Positions 1 to 8,914 of a stretch of DNA of 64,000 bases are shown here, piece after piece. A program made the position numbers and the translations under genes. A model generated the notes under the pieces. The model saw only the letters and a program-made list of their open reading frames with translations, was not told the DNA's origin and did no database searches. The DNA is from Acinetobacter qingfengensis (GTDB lineage: Bacteria; Pseudomonadota; Gammaproteobacteria; Pseudomonadales; Moraxellaceae). The first letter of the stretch is position 1, and each line of letters starts with the position of its first letter. The DNA lies in NCBI RefSeq assembly GCF_008693185.1, contig NZ_VXKN01000002.1, forward strand, positions 310,001-374,000. Reading direction: 5' to 3'.

Positions 1-688
1 TTCGGTTACACATCACTACCAGATCAGGATTATCCTGATGGACTTCATCAATCATTTCATCAACAATATTCATCACTAACGCATCTAGGTTTTTATAATC
101 GCCTGTTTTACCTACTGTGATTTTATTTTGAACAGTACCTGAACTCATAACTCGCGAGGTATTCTCTTCTCGCATTTTTTGCAACCAGCCTTTATTGACA
201 TCTTGCAATTTTGGATTGGCAACAATATCGGTATCTGCTGCAATACTTGTACCATTGAAGCCAATCATGATACGGTCAAGAGCCTGGCGTTTAATAATCA
301 CACCACGGAAACGAGCATAGAAATCTTTAAATTTTGCCCATTGATCCAGTTTTTGATATTTAATTGACGTATCAAAGTCTGTTTTACGGCAAAAATAAAA
401 TCGGCTATCCAAACCTGTTGGATCTTTAGTTTGACGATCGCTATTATTGGTATTAGTACGTGATGCAATAGGTCGAGAAATTCCAATACCAATGGCCTCA
501 GCGGATTGTTCATTAACCAAATAAATATTAATTCTTCGCAAAAATTCAGATGATTCCTGAATTCTCTCTTTAAGTTTCTGCTGAACCGATGGCGTTACGG
601 TAAATTTTTGAGCGACATTTTCAACACCATTGAGCTTGGCTAACTGTGTCATCGCTTTATTAAACTTTAATCGTGTTTCTGGACGCAT
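1..688 (-). CDS. Phage major capsid protein, P2 gpN family (C-terminus outside window)
   Basis: The reading frame opens with ATG at 688 and runs off the left edge of the window without a stop, giving about 229 residues. The protein begins MRPETRLKFNKAMTQLAKLN and continues with phrases typical of P2 gpN capsid proteins, such as FLRRINIYLV, GLDSRFYFCRKTDFDTSI, KRQALDRIMIGFNG and DVNKGWLQKMREE. The family forms the icosahedral shell after cleavage by the scaffold protease. It lies 45 bp downstream of the gpO-like gene on the same strand, the normal P2 order O-N. Family assignment is strong; the missing C-terminus means completeness cannot be judged. Confidence 0.9.
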   Translation of the reverse strand, partial: MRPETRLKFNKAMTQLAKLNGVENVAQKFTVTPSVQQKLKERIQESSEFLRRINIYLVNEQSAEAIGIGISRPIASRTNTNNSDRQTKDPTGLDSRFYFCRKTDFDTSIKYQKLDQWAKFKDFYARFRGVIIKRQALDRIMIGFNGTSIAADTDIVANPKLQDVNKGWLQKMREENTSRVMSSGTVQNKITVGKTGDYKNLDALVMNIVDEMIDEVHQDNPDLVVMCNR

Positions 689-733
689 AATAATTACTCT
701 AAATTTTGGGATTAAATGGTTTGAGTCAGCTGC

Positions 734-1570
734 TTAACAGTCGACTTCACCAATGTCTTGACTAAACTGACTGTTGTTTGACTCTGGACGATTCTGTCCA
801 CCCGGTTCCTGATCCAGCTTAGTTTTTAAGTCATTAAAATCTTTTTGCAGCTGCTCATGCTGGGTTTTAAGCTGACTGAATTCCTGACCCTGATCTGCGG
901 TTTGCTGTGCAATCACAAGAATGGCCTGTTCATTTTGTGAAAAATGATCTTGGGTTTGCTGTTGTTGCTGTTCCTGTTTCTTAAACAGATTTTTGACTTT
1001 ATCGACCAGATCACTGGCGAATGATTTATCGTCTTTAACTTCTTCAAACTCCAGGATTGTTTCCTGTGCTGCAGTAAAAATATCATCCGGTCGTAATTTA
1101 CGATCAGCCAATGGATTGACCTGTGCTTTGGCCGCAAATTGCAACATTTCTGTACCCAATGATGCGGGGCTGTCTGTGACAGCCAAACCGACTAAATAAG
1201 CCTGATTGGTTTTTGCAAAATTTGGATCAACTTCAATGGACGTATAAATTTTTTGGTTTTTCTGGTTTAAATCGATCAAATTTTGGTTGGGTTGAATTTG
1301 AGCAAAAAGTGCATCTTTTTCTTCCCCATCAATGGTGACTTTTTCAGTTTTTAAGGCAATCACGTCCCCATAAGCACCAAATGCACTGTCAGGGAAATAA
1401 CTCCGGATATGCTCCACATTGATACGGGCACCGTAAGTATCTGGATTGTAGGTTTTTGCCATTTGCTGAATCCATTCAGCCGAAATTTCACGGCCATCGG
1501 TGGTGTCGCCTGCTACTGCAATTCGAAACCATCTGGATTTAAATTTTTTGGGCTGATTTTTATCGGTCAT
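734..1570 (-). CDS. Phage capsid scaffolding protein / serine protease, P2 gpO family
   Basis: 278 residues starting MTDKNQPKKFKSRWFRIAVA. The frame is open further upstream to 1705, but the gpO-like sequence begins at 1570, with AGG about 12 bases before it, so that start is preferred. P2 gpO is a scaffold whose N-terminal half is a serine protease maturing the capsid, with Asp19, His48 and Ser107 as the triad. Here D22, H54 (NVEH) and S111 (KIYTSIEV) sit at matching positions, followed by the conserved TDSPASLGTE. The C-terminal half is glutamine-rich and predicted helical, as expected for the scaffold region. It sits divergently from the terminase gene and directly upstream of the capsid gene. 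Confidence 0.9.
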   Translation of the reverse strand: MTDKNQPKKFKSRWFRIAVAGDTTDGREISAEWIQQMAKTYNPDTYGARINVEHIRSYFPDSAFGAYGDVIALKTEKVTIDGEEKDALFAQIQPNQNLIDLNQKNQKIYTSIEVDPNFAKTNQAYLVGLAVTDSPASLGTEMLQFAAKAQVNPLADRKLRPDDIFTAAQETILEFEEVKDDKSFASDLVDKVKNLFKKQEQQQQQTQDHFSQNEQAILVIAQQTADQGQEFSQLKTQHEQLQKDFNDLKTKLDQEPGGQNRPESNNSQFSQDIGEVDC

Positions 1571-1746
1571 TCTGCTGTACCTGTTTAAAGGGATAAGGGC
1601 TATTTCAATAGGTGCAGAATGGGCAATCAGACTGTGTACCTGCAATCTGTTGTAGTTGTAAATCAGGCATATACAACTCTGTATAACTGCTAAATGTGTG
1701 ATCACCTGCCAATGTTTGCGAATAAATCGTCAGCAAACCGCAGGAT

Positions 1747-3525
1747 ATGAACGAACTTTCACAATTAGCAAATTTAGAGCTGCTACTCGACAACAAACTC
1801 AAAGCCAAATTTTTATATTGGCTCGGCTGGAAAATTGTCGATATTGCGGAAGCTCTAGATGAGAATGAGCGAACTGTACAGGCTTGGAAAACCCGGGAAG
1901 AATGGGACAAAACCCGACCAGAAAATCGGGTTGAAGAGGCCTTAACGGTCCGATTGATGACAATCACCCTTAAAAATAAAAAATCAAATGGTGACTATAA
2001 AGAACTGTCCGAGCTGTTTAAAAATTACAAAGAGTTTGCTCGGATTGAACGATTCAAAGACGGTGGTAATGAAGCAGATCTCAATCCAAATATCGCAAAA
2101 CGTAATGCATCACCGAAAAAGAAAAAAGAGAATAATCAATTTACTGAAGAACAAGTTGAGCTGCTCATTGCAGCATTTGAAGACAGTCTTTTTGACTATC
2201 AGAGGGATTGGTATAAGGCTGGCAATCAACGTACTCGAGTCATTTTAAAAAGCCGACAAATTGGTGCAACTTGGTATTTTGCCCGAGAAGCTTTGGTCGA
2301 TGCAGTCAAAACTGGTCGAAATCAAATTTTCCTGTCTGCTTCAAAAGCCCAAGCACATATTTTCAAAGAATATATCAAAGGCTTTGCTTATGAAGCCTGC
2401 GGTGTTGAACTGGTTGGTGATCCAATTATATTGCCGGATAACAATCAGGCATCATTATCATTTTTAGGTACTAACTACCGAACTGCACAAGGCCACCATG
2501 GAAATTTTTATTTTGATGAATTCTTCTGGACGTTTGGATTCAATGAGTTAAATAAAGTCGCTTCGGCAATGGCTTTGCATAAAAAATGGCGTAAAACCTA
2601 TTTCTCTACACCATCCACTATGGCACATGAAGCCTATACATTTTGGACTGGTACCCGTTTTAACCGTGGTCGAACCAAAGATCAAAAACTCAATATTGAT
2701 GTTTCACATGATGCATTAAGGAATGGTCGTTTATGTGAAGACAGAATGTGGCGACAAATTGTCACAATCTTAGATGCCGAAAATGGTGGCTGTGATTTAT
2801 TCGACATCGAGGAGCTACGATTCGAATATTCTCCTGAAGAATTTATGAATTTGTTGATGTGCCAATTTATTGATGATGGCGCATCAATCTTTCCATTAGA
2901 AATGCTACAGCGATGTATGGTGGATTCATGGGAACTTTGGGCCGATGAATTTAAGCCATTTCACGCTCGTCCCTATGGCAATCGCCCAGTCTGGATCGGC
3001 TACGATCCAGCTGAGTCTGGTGACAGTGCTGGTATGGTAGTGGTCGCACCACCGTTGGTGTCTGGTGGCAAATTTCGAGTGCTTGAAAAAATCCAGTTCC
3101 GTGGCATGGATTTCAAGAATCAGGCAGAGATGATTCGCCAAACTACCCTGCGCTATTACGTCACTTACATTGGTTTGGATGTCACTGGCATGGGAACTGG
3201 TGTAGCCCAATTGGTAAAACAATTTTTTCCAAATCTCACAGAATTCAGTTACTCACCTGAAGTCAAAACTCGTCTTGTTCTAAAAACAATGGACGTGATC
3301 AGAAATGGTCGGCTGGAGTATGACGCTGGCTGGACTGATCTATCTCAATCACTTATGAGCATCAAAAAAACCCTAACACCAAGTCAAAAACAGATGACTT
3401 TCACCGCAGGACGTTCGGAAGAAATTGGTCATGCGGATCTGGCTTGGGGATTGATGCATGCTTTGTACAACGAACCGCTTGAAGGACAAACACAAATGAA
3501 CCAATCATTTATGGAGATTTATTAA
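1747..3525 (+). CDS. Phage terminase large (ATPase) subunit, P2 gpP family
   Basis: 592 residues. An N-terminal helix-turn-helix region (about 15-55, WKIVDIAEALDENERTVQAW) precedes the ATPase, with a Walker-A-like KSRQIGATWYF near residue 160 and a Walker-B-like FYFDEFFW. The C-terminal nuclease part carries acidic positions in WIGYDPAESGDSAG, YIGLDVTG and GHADLAWGLMHAL. The enzyme cuts concatemeric DNA at cos and powers packaging through the portal. It diverges from the gpO-like gene, as P does from O in P2, and its stop overlaps the start of the portal gene (TAATG). It appears full length and intact. Confidence 0.93.
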   Translation: MNELSQLANLELLLDNKLKAKFLYWLGWKIVDIAEALDENERTVQAWKTREEWDKTRPENRVEEALTVRLMTITLKNKKSNGDYKELSELFKNYKEFARIERFKDGGNEADLNPNIAKRNASPKKKKENNQFTEEQVELLIAAFEDSLFDYQRDWYKAGNQRTRVILKSRQIGATWYFAREALVDAVKTGRNQIFLSASKAQAHIFKEYIKGFAYEACGVELVGDPIILPDNNQASLSFLGTNYRTAQGHHGNFYFDEFFWTFGFNELNKVASAMALHKKWRKTYFSTPSTMAHEAYTFWTGTRFNRGRTKDQKLNIDVSHDALRNGRLCEDRMWRQIVTILDAENGGCDLFDIEELRFEYSPEEFMNLLMCQFIDDGASIFPLEMLQRCMVDSWELWADEFKPFHARPYGNRPVWIGYDPAESGDSAGMVVVAPPLVSGGKFRVLEKIQFRGMDFKNQAEMIRQTTLRYYVTYIGLDVTGMGTGVAQLVKQFFPNLTEFSYSPEVKTRLVLKTMDVIRNGRLEYDAGWTDLSQSLMSIKKTLTPSQKQMTFTAGRSEEIGHADLAWGLMHALYNEPLEGQTQMNQSFMEIY

Positions 3526-4574
3526 TGAATCCCTATTCTACCGCTAAAAATTTACTGAACTTTGCCATCAATCAATTGCCACTTAATCATAAAATCAGAT
3601 CACAAAAAACCGAAGCATTTACCTTCGGTGATGCAGTGCCAGTATTGAATGGCAATGAATTATCAGATTATCTCGAGTGTTGGTTTAATGGCCGCTGGTA
3701 TGAGCCTCAAGTAAGTATGTCAGGGCTTGCAAAATCTTATAAATCTACGCCTTACCTGAATAGTGGAATTATTTTTAAACGTAATTTTCTGGCAAATCTA
3801 TTTATTCCACATCCTCATTTGAGTTCTATTGAACAAATCTCACTTGATTTTATTTGGTGCGGTAATGCTTATCTGGAAGAAGTTAAATCCAGACTTGGGA
3901 ATGTAATACAGTACAAGCCAGCTTTGGCAAAATATATGCGACGTGGTAAAGATACTGACCAATATTTTTTATTAAATAATGATCATAACGGCTATCAAGA
4001 ATGGGAATTTCAGTCAAGAATTTGTCACGTTCGAGAAGCGGATATTGATCAGGAAATCTATGGATCACCTGAATATATCTCAGCACTACAAAGTGCATGG
4101 TTGAACGAGTCCGCTACTCTTTTCCGTCGCAAGTACTACAATAACGGATCACATGCTGGTTTTATCTTATATGTAAATGATGCAGCCCAAGACCCAAATG
4201 ATATTACAGCATTACGAAAAGCACTGAAGGATAGCAAAGGACCCGGTAATTTCCGAAATCTTTTCTATTACGCACCTGGTGGGAAGAAGGATGGCATACA
4301 GATTTTGCCAGTCTCTGAAATTGCTGCAAAAGATGATTTCGCCAACATCAAATCAATTACCCGGGACGATACACTTGCAGCACTTCGTGTGCCACCGCAA
4401 CTCATGGGAATTGTACCAAATAATACCGGTGGCTTTGGGTCAATAAAGGACGCAGCGGAAGTATTTTATCAAAATGAAATTGTTCCACTTCAATCTCGTA
4501 TGATGCAGATCAATGAGTGGGCTGGTGATGAGGTCATTCGGTTTAAAAAGTATAAACTAGATAATGTGACATAA
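3525..4574 (+). CDS. Phage portal protein, P2 gpQ / PBSX family
   Basis: 349 residues, the usual length for this family. Recognisable stretches include GNAYLEEVKSRLG, DIDQEIYGSPEYISALQSAW, FRNLFYYAPGGKKDGIQI and RVPPQLMGIVPNNTGGFG. The portal is the dodecameric ring at one capsid vertex through which terminase pumps DNA. The start codon overlaps the terminase stop (TAATG), so the two are translationally coupled. This is the last phage gene before the attachment region: a strong terminator follows at 4603-4625, then a cos-like site. No frameshift is seen. Confidence 0.92.
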   Translation: MNPYSTAKNLLNFAINQLPLNHKIRSQKTEAFTFGDAVPVLNGNELSDYLECWFNGRWYEPQVSMSGLAKSYKSTPYLNSGIIFKRNFLANLFIPHPHLSSIEQISLDFIWCGNAYLEEVKSRLGNVIQYKPALAKYMRRGKDTDQYFLLNNDHNGYQEWEFQSRICHVREADIDQEIYGSPEYISALQSAWLNESATLFRRKYYNNGSHAGFILYVNDAAQDPNDITALRKALKDSKGPGNFRNLFYYAPGGKKDGIQILPVSEIAAKDDFANIKSITRDDTLAALRVPPQLMGIVPNNTGGFGSIKDAAEVFYQNEIVPLQSRMMQINEWAGDEVIRFKKYKLDNVT

Positions 4575-4602
4575 CCCTAATAAAGATATTCATCATTCTC
4601 AA

Positions 4603-4625
4603 GCCAGCATTTGCTGGTTTTTTTT
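4603..4625 (+). terminator. Rho-independent terminator after the portal gene
   Basis: A CCAGC/GCTGG stem with an ATTT loop is followed by a run of eight T. It ends the terminase-portal transcript. Confidence 0.85.
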
Positions 4626-4684
4626 ATGCATTTTTAAAAACTCGGCACAAATGAGATTAATTATCACCTATATCCACCATAACG

Positions 4685-4720
4685 CCAGCCGTTCGCAGTC
4701 CCCCCCGCCTGCGATCCCTA
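4685..4720 (-). other. Candidate cos (packaging) site of the P2-like prophage
   Basis: An island of GC-rich sequence in otherwise AT-rich DNA lies 120 bp past the portal gene. On the minus strand it reads AGGCGGGG, then GGG, then ACTGCG, flanked by the inverted pair CGCAG (4694-4698) and CTGCG (4709-4713). As I recall it, the P2 left cohesive end contains AGGCGGGG followed a few bases later by ACTGCG and lies just beyond the 3' end of Q in the same orientation. Sequence, position and orientation all agree, but this rests on memory of the P2 sequence and is an inference. Confidence 0.6.
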
Positions 4721-4739
4721 TCTAAACAATGCAACTTAA

Positions 4740-5383
4740 CTGCATCAAAGGACTCATCATTCCTAACCACAACGACGTTAAATATCAATATTTACAGATG
4801 ATCACCCTAAATATTTCAATACTGCATTTCACTACACAGATGCACATTTGCCGAAATGACAAAATTGATAAAAATACATAGCAAAAAAGATCATCTGATA
4901 AGAATTAAAAAAGTAAAAAATATGTTCTTTATAGGGATATAGAAATATTTGAAGTAATAATGTAATAACAAAATATAAGTTATTGTTATGAATGAAGATA
5001 TCTCATTACATAAGGGTGTATTTTTTTGTAATTTATGGAGTAATATTTTATAAGTTATTGATTTTAATAAGCCTATTCTTTTATAAATACTACATTTTTT
5101 CACAGTAATTTCTTACATCAATATTACATGATTTATTACATAAAAAAAATATATAACTATATGATTTAATTTAACTTATATAAAAATATTACTTTATTAC
5201 ATAAAAAATTTGCTAGTCCCATTATATTTTAATTTTACTGATTTTTTCCCATTTGCATATTTATTATCCTAATTTCTTGAATTTAATGGGAATGATATGG
5301 GAATAGAATTGATAAAATCACTAATAATATACAGTTGTACAAAAATTTAAGTAATTGATTTTACTATCTAATATTTAAATAAA
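4740..5383. other. AT-rich prophage arm; probable attachment region with integrase-type repeats
   Basis: No convincing gene is present. Visible structure: a 16-bp direct repeat, TTTATTACATAAAAAA, at 5132-5147 and 5193-5208; two direct copies of ATGGGAAT at 5286-5293 and 5297-5304; and two inverted partial copies (TCCCAT) near 5217-5222 and 5247-5252. Short repeats of this kind beside a tRNA 3' end are typical of integrase arm-binding sites. The core site itself would lie in the tRNA, with its partner copy outside the window. Confidence 0.5.
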
Positions 5384-5459
5384 TGGTACGCTCGGCGGGA
5401 CTCGAACCCACGCCACAGGCTTCGGAGACCTGTACTCTATCCAGTTGAGCTACGAGCGT
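5384..5459 (-). tRNA. tRNA-Arg (anticodon CCG), probable prophage integration site
   Basis: A full cloverleaf can be drawn: acceptor ACGCTCG pairs with CGAGCGT over 7 bp, the anticodon stem is CAGGT/GCCTG around the loop CTCCGAA (anticodon CCG, reading CGG), the T arm contains GTTCGAGTC, and CCA is encoded. The 3' end faces the prophage, the usual orientation when a phage integrates into a tRNA gene. The tRNA itself remains intact. Confidence 0.95.
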
Positions 5460-5486
5460 GTTAAAACTTGGATTGGCTGAATGCAC

Positions 5487-5515
5487 ATCATAGGCAAAAT
5501 TTGCATGAAGGTAAA
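5487..5515 (-). promoter_or_regulatory. Sigma-70 promoter of tRNA-Arg
   Basis: On the minus strand, TTTACC (5510-5515) and TATGAT (5487-5492) are separated by 17 bp, about 28 bp upstream of the tRNA 5' end. Confidence 0.65.
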
Positions 5516-5572
5516 GAAAACTTCATTATTTGCCAAATATTTGCCTACGATTTAACCATTTTTAAAATAAAA

Positions 5573-6823
5573 CTATTCAGCGATAAAAGTACGTTGTACT
5601 GTGCCAGATAAAGTTGATCCCAATAATGGTGTATTTTTACCCTGAGATAAAATATCGGTTTCTGTGACAACCCATGTTTGCTCAGGATTGACCAAAACCC
5701 AACCAGCCTGCTGTTGCCAAATTTGCTCAGCATCAAAGATTTTTGCAGCGTGTATAGTAACTTTTTCTACCCATTGTAATGGTTCAAGTACGCCTTCTTT
5801 TACCAATTGCACACCTAAAGATACAAAGGTATCAAATGCACTTATACCGGGTAATGTTTCTGAAAATGGTGCCATTTTAGCCGAACTACTTAATGGTTCA
5901 TGATGAGTACAAATTGCATCAATCACACCAGATTGAATTCCTTCACGCAATAATTGACGATCCTGTTCAGAACGTAATGGCGGACGCACATGAGCCAATG
6001 CATTAAAACCATCAATAATCGTATCTGTTAAGTGTAACTGATGCATGGCCACATCGGCTGAAATAGCAAGACCTTTTGCTTTTGCCTGTGCAATCAATTC
6101 TACCGAAGCACCACATGACAATAAACCAAAGTGAGCCCGAACCCCTGTTGCTTCAACCATTTGTAAATATTTAGCAATTGCTACAGTTTCTGCTATCGTC
6201 GGAATCATTGGCAAGCCCTGACGTGAAGCAATAAAACCTTCATGTACGCAACCGTCTTTTGCAATTTGAGGTTCTTCTGGGTAAAACACCACCGTTAAAT
6301 CCAGACCAGCCGCATATTCCAATGTACGAATCACCACATCGTCATCAGCAAAAGTAGCATTCGCATTCGATACAGCAATACAACCACCTTTTTTTAATCC
6401 TGCCATATTGGCAGGTTGTTTCCCATTAAGCCCCTGAGTTTGTGCGCCGATAATATGTAGATAAATTCCACCATCTTTTAATGCTTTTTCTTGTAAGCCT
6501 TGAATTAATGCACCATTGTCCTGAACAATCGGTTTACTGTCAGGTGGTGTCACCACATGCAAAATACCGTTTTTCCGTGCTGCAAGGCCTTCTGATTTTA
6601 ATGTTCCATGTTGTTGCTGACCAGGTTCACGTAAACGTGCACAAAGATCAAACATGGTAGGGATTAACCATTGGCCTGTACCATCAATATATTCAATCTT
6701 TTCATCAGCAATTTGTGCAGCATCAATTAACTGACCATTTTTTAGATAAATCGTACCGATATGATCACTTTGTGTTAAAGGGTTTAAAACACGTATATTT
6801 TCAATTTTTATGATTTCATTCAT
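5573..6823 (-). CDS. pyrX: PyrC' (PyrX): catalytically inactive dihydroorotase homologue
   Basis: 416 residues of the dihydroorotase/amidohydrolase fold. In active dihydroorotases the first metal-binding motif is HxH followed by LREPG; here it reads DLCARLREPG, so both histidines are gone while LREPG remains. In Pseudomonas a similar dead PyrC' binds aspartate carbamoyltransferase and is needed for assembly of the PyrB dodecamer; that role is inferred here. The gene begins 11 bp after pyrB on the same strand, so the two are one operon. The genuine catalytic pyrC should lie elsewhere in the genome. Confidence 0.9.
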   Translation of the reverse strand: MNEIIKIENIRVLNPLTQSDHIGTIYLKNGQLIDAAQIADEKIEYIDGTGQWLIPTMFDLCARLREPGQQQHGTLKSEGLAARKNGILHVVTPPDSKPIVQDNGALIQGLQEKALKDGGIYLHIIGAQTQGLNGKQPANMAGLKKGGCIAVSNANATFADDDVVIRTLEYAAGLDLTVVFYPEEPQIAKDGCVHEGFIASRQGLPMIPTIAETVAIAKYLQMVEATGVRAHFGLLSCGASVELIAQAKAKGLAISADVAMHQLHLTDTIIDGFNALAHVRPPLRSEQDRQLLREGIQSGVIDAICTHHEPLSSSAKMAPFSETLPGISAFDTFVSLGVQLVKEGVLEPLQWVEKVTIHAAKIFDAEQIWQQQAGWVLVNPEQTWVVTETDILSQGKNTPLLGSTLSGTVQRTFIAE

Positions 6824-6834
6824 GTTCTATCTCC

Positions 6835-7851
6835 TTAAATAGCAAGCGCTGCCAATAAGCTTTTTTGCTGCAATTGCCCTTGCATGGATAACGCCAAAAC
6901 AGCCATACGCACAGCAATACCATTCGTAACCTGTTTTAAAATGACAGATTGTGGACCATCAGCAATGCTTGAAGCAATCTCAACACCACGGTTCATTGGA
7001 CCAGGATGCATAACAATTGCATTTGGCTTGGCCAATGATAGCCGTTGCTCATTTAAACCATAAAGTTTATAAAATTCAGATTGTGAAGATAATGCAGGCG
7101 ATTCAATACGTTCATTTTGGATACGTAAAGCAATAATGACATCACAGTCTTTGACACCTTCATCCATATTAGTAAATAAACGCACATCCGGTGCATATTG
7201 CTCAAAACCAACGGGTAATAGAGTTTTTGGACCAATGATACGAATATCTTTACAGCCTAGAGTTTGTAAAGCAGCAACATCCGAACGGGCAACTCTGGAA
7301 TGTTTAATATCTCCAATAATGGCAACACTGATGTCTGAAAATGGTTTTTTTACTTCACGACGGATCGTCAGCATATCCAGCATTGCCTGTGTTGGGTGTG
7401 CATGACGCCCATCACCGGCATTGATAATCGCAATATCCGGACAAACAGTCTGGGCAATAAAATGTGCAGCACCAGATGCAGAATGCCTAACCACAAAAAT
7501 ATCTGCAGCCATAGACTGTAAATTCCATAAGGTATCTCGTAATGTTTCACCTTTTGATGTACTTGAACGCGCAATGTCAATATTTAATACATTGGCAGAT
7601 AAACGTTTTGCAGCAGCTTCAAATGTAGTACGGGTACGAGTGGAATTTTCAAAGAATAGATTCATTACAGTTCGCCCTTCTAGTAATGGCGAGGTAATCA
7701 AATTATTATTATCATCAAAAAAGCTTTGTGCGGTATCTAATATCTTGGTTAATGTATCTTTTGGAAGACCTTCAATGGTCAGGAAATGTTTTAAATTTCC
7801 TTGTTGGTTCAGCTGAAGTTGGCTCGGCTGATGCAGTGCTGCGATATGCAT
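6835..7851 (-). CDS. pyrB: Aspartate carbamoyltransferase catalytic subunit
   Basis: 338 residues. It catalyses carbamoyl phosphate plus L-aspartate to N-carbamoyl-L-aspartate, the first committed step of pyrimidine synthesis. The carbamoyl-phosphate signature [13 protein letters not shown] has S70-T71-R72-T73. Downstream are [15 protein letters not shown] and the C-terminal [12 protein letters not shown], all standard for ATCase. An N-terminal extension of about 20 residues before the core is usual in the Pseudomonas-type enzyme that partners PyrC'. It is first in a two-gene operon with the inactive pyrC homologue. No attenuator was identified upstream. Confidence 0.96.
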   Translation of the reverse strand: MHIAALHQPSQLQLNQQGNLKHFLTIEGLPKDTLTKILDTAQSFFDDNNNLITSPLLEGRTVMNLFFENSTRTRTTFEAAAKRLSANVLNIDIARSSTSKGETLRDTLWNLQSMAADIFVVRHSASGAAHFIAQTVCPDIAIINAGDGRHAHPTQAMLDMLTIRREVKKPFSDISVAIIGDIKHSRVARSDVAALQTLGCKDIRIIGPKTLLPVGFEQYAPDVRLFTNMDEGVKDCDVIIALRIQNERIESPALSSQSEFYKLYGLNEQRLSLAKPNAIVMHPGPMNRGVEIASSIADGPQSVILKQVTNGIAVRMAVLALSMQGQLQQKSLLAALAI

Positions 7852-7944
7852 AATGGATTCCTGTAGGTCGAATCACGAAAACGCCCATAGTTTAGCTGAA
7901 AATGATTCTTTTTAGCAGTAACTTGAACAAGTTCACGCATAAAA

Positions 7945-7977
7945 AATCCCCTAATCGTCACGATTAAGGGATTTTTA
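7945..7977 (-). terminator. Rho-independent terminator after the pirin gene
   Basis: The minus strand has AAATCCCTTAATC, loop GTGAC, then GATTAGGGGATTTTTT. The arms pair along most of their length and end in a T-run. It separates the pirin gene from pyrB. Confidence 0.75.
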
Positions 7978-7991
7978 TGAGAACGCCAATC

Positions 7992-8687
7992 TTAAGGCTT
8001 TGGTAAATCAAACCAGATCATCTGGGAATCTTCCAATGCAATAATTTCTACATCATCAGCAAAAGCCAGTGCATCACCAACACTAACGGTATGTTCAGCA
8101 ATTTTTAGCATTCCTGAAATCACATGCACATAATTGAGCGCATGTAATTTATTCAATGCCAAATGCTGACCTTTTTGTAATACAGCTGCTGAAATTTCAG
8201 TATTTTGACGAATCTTCATTGGCGCATTAGTGCTGGTTCCAGCAATAATATGCCATTGATTAGGGTAATCATGTGGATCTTTGGCAATTTGCTGGTAAGT
8301 CGGCTCAGCATCACGCTCATTGGGAATAATCCAGATTTGTAGCAAGTGAACTGCCTCATCCCCTTCATTTCTTTCGCTATGCTGTATGCCTGTACCAGCA
8401 CTCATCAATTGCCATTCACCAGCTTTAATATCACCATGATTTCCCATACTATCTTTATGTGTAATTGCACCTGATAGTACACATGTTAAAATTTCCATAT
8501 TGTCATGTGGATGCGTAGCAAAACCACGGTGTGGGGCGATGGTATCATCATTAATCACACGCAAGGCACTGACACCCATATAGTTAGGGTCATACCAACT
8601 TGCAAAGGAAAAGCTATGATAAGTATTTAGCCAACCATGTTGTACATGTCCACGATGTTCGCTGCGATGTAAAAAAGCATTCATCAC
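7992..8687 (-). CDS. Pirin family protein (YhhW-like)
   Basis: 231 residues, typical length for short pirins. Pirins are bicupins that bind one metal; some, such as E. coli YhhW, have quercetin 2,3-dioxygenase activity. The N-terminal cupin shows HSFSFASWYDPNYMG, the metal-binding HRGFATHPHDNMEI and the later HSERN, giving the His/His/His/Glu ligand set expected for activity. It is monocistronic, with its own terminator and a 12-bp palindrome (8712-8723) just upstream. The physiological substrate cannot be told from sequence. Confidence 0.92.
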   Translation of the reverse strand: MMNAFLHRSEHRGHVQHGWLNTYHSFSFASWYDPNYMGVSALRVINDDTIAPHRGFATHPHDNMEILTCVLSGAITHKDSMGNHGDIKAGEWQLMSAGTGIQHSERNEGDEAVHLLQIWIIPNERDAEPTYQQIAKDPHDYPNQWHIIAGTSTNAPMKIRQNTEISAAVLQKGQHLALNKLHALNYVHVISGMLKIAEHTVSVGDALAFADDVEIIALEDSQMIWFDLPKP

Positions 8688-8711
8688 TACACCTCATTAT
8701 TGATTATTTCT

Positions 8712-8723
8712 TAATGATCATTA
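8712..8723. promoter_or_regulatory. Palindrome upstream of the pirin gene, possible operator
   Basis: TAATGATCATTA is a perfect 12-bp palindrome about 25 bp before the pirin start codon. Position fits an operator; no regulator is identified. Confidence 0.3.
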
Positions 8724-8914
8724 TACATTGTTTAATTTTTATATAATCTCTATAAAATGAACTCATCATTCCAAATTTAGAACAATTTATTAACCCTCAT
8801 AGATTTCTTGCGAAATTCAATATCTTTCTCCACCATAAAGATGAAAAAATAAATACATCCCTCTTCTTTCGCAAGATGCTAAATTCTTTCAATTATTTTA
8901 ATGCAAAAATTTAA

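Noticed and set aside
4891..5103. Open frame of 71 codons on the minus strand in the prophage arm
   Set aside because: Very AT-rich composition, no ribosome-binding site, no family likeness; probably an AT-driven chance frame.
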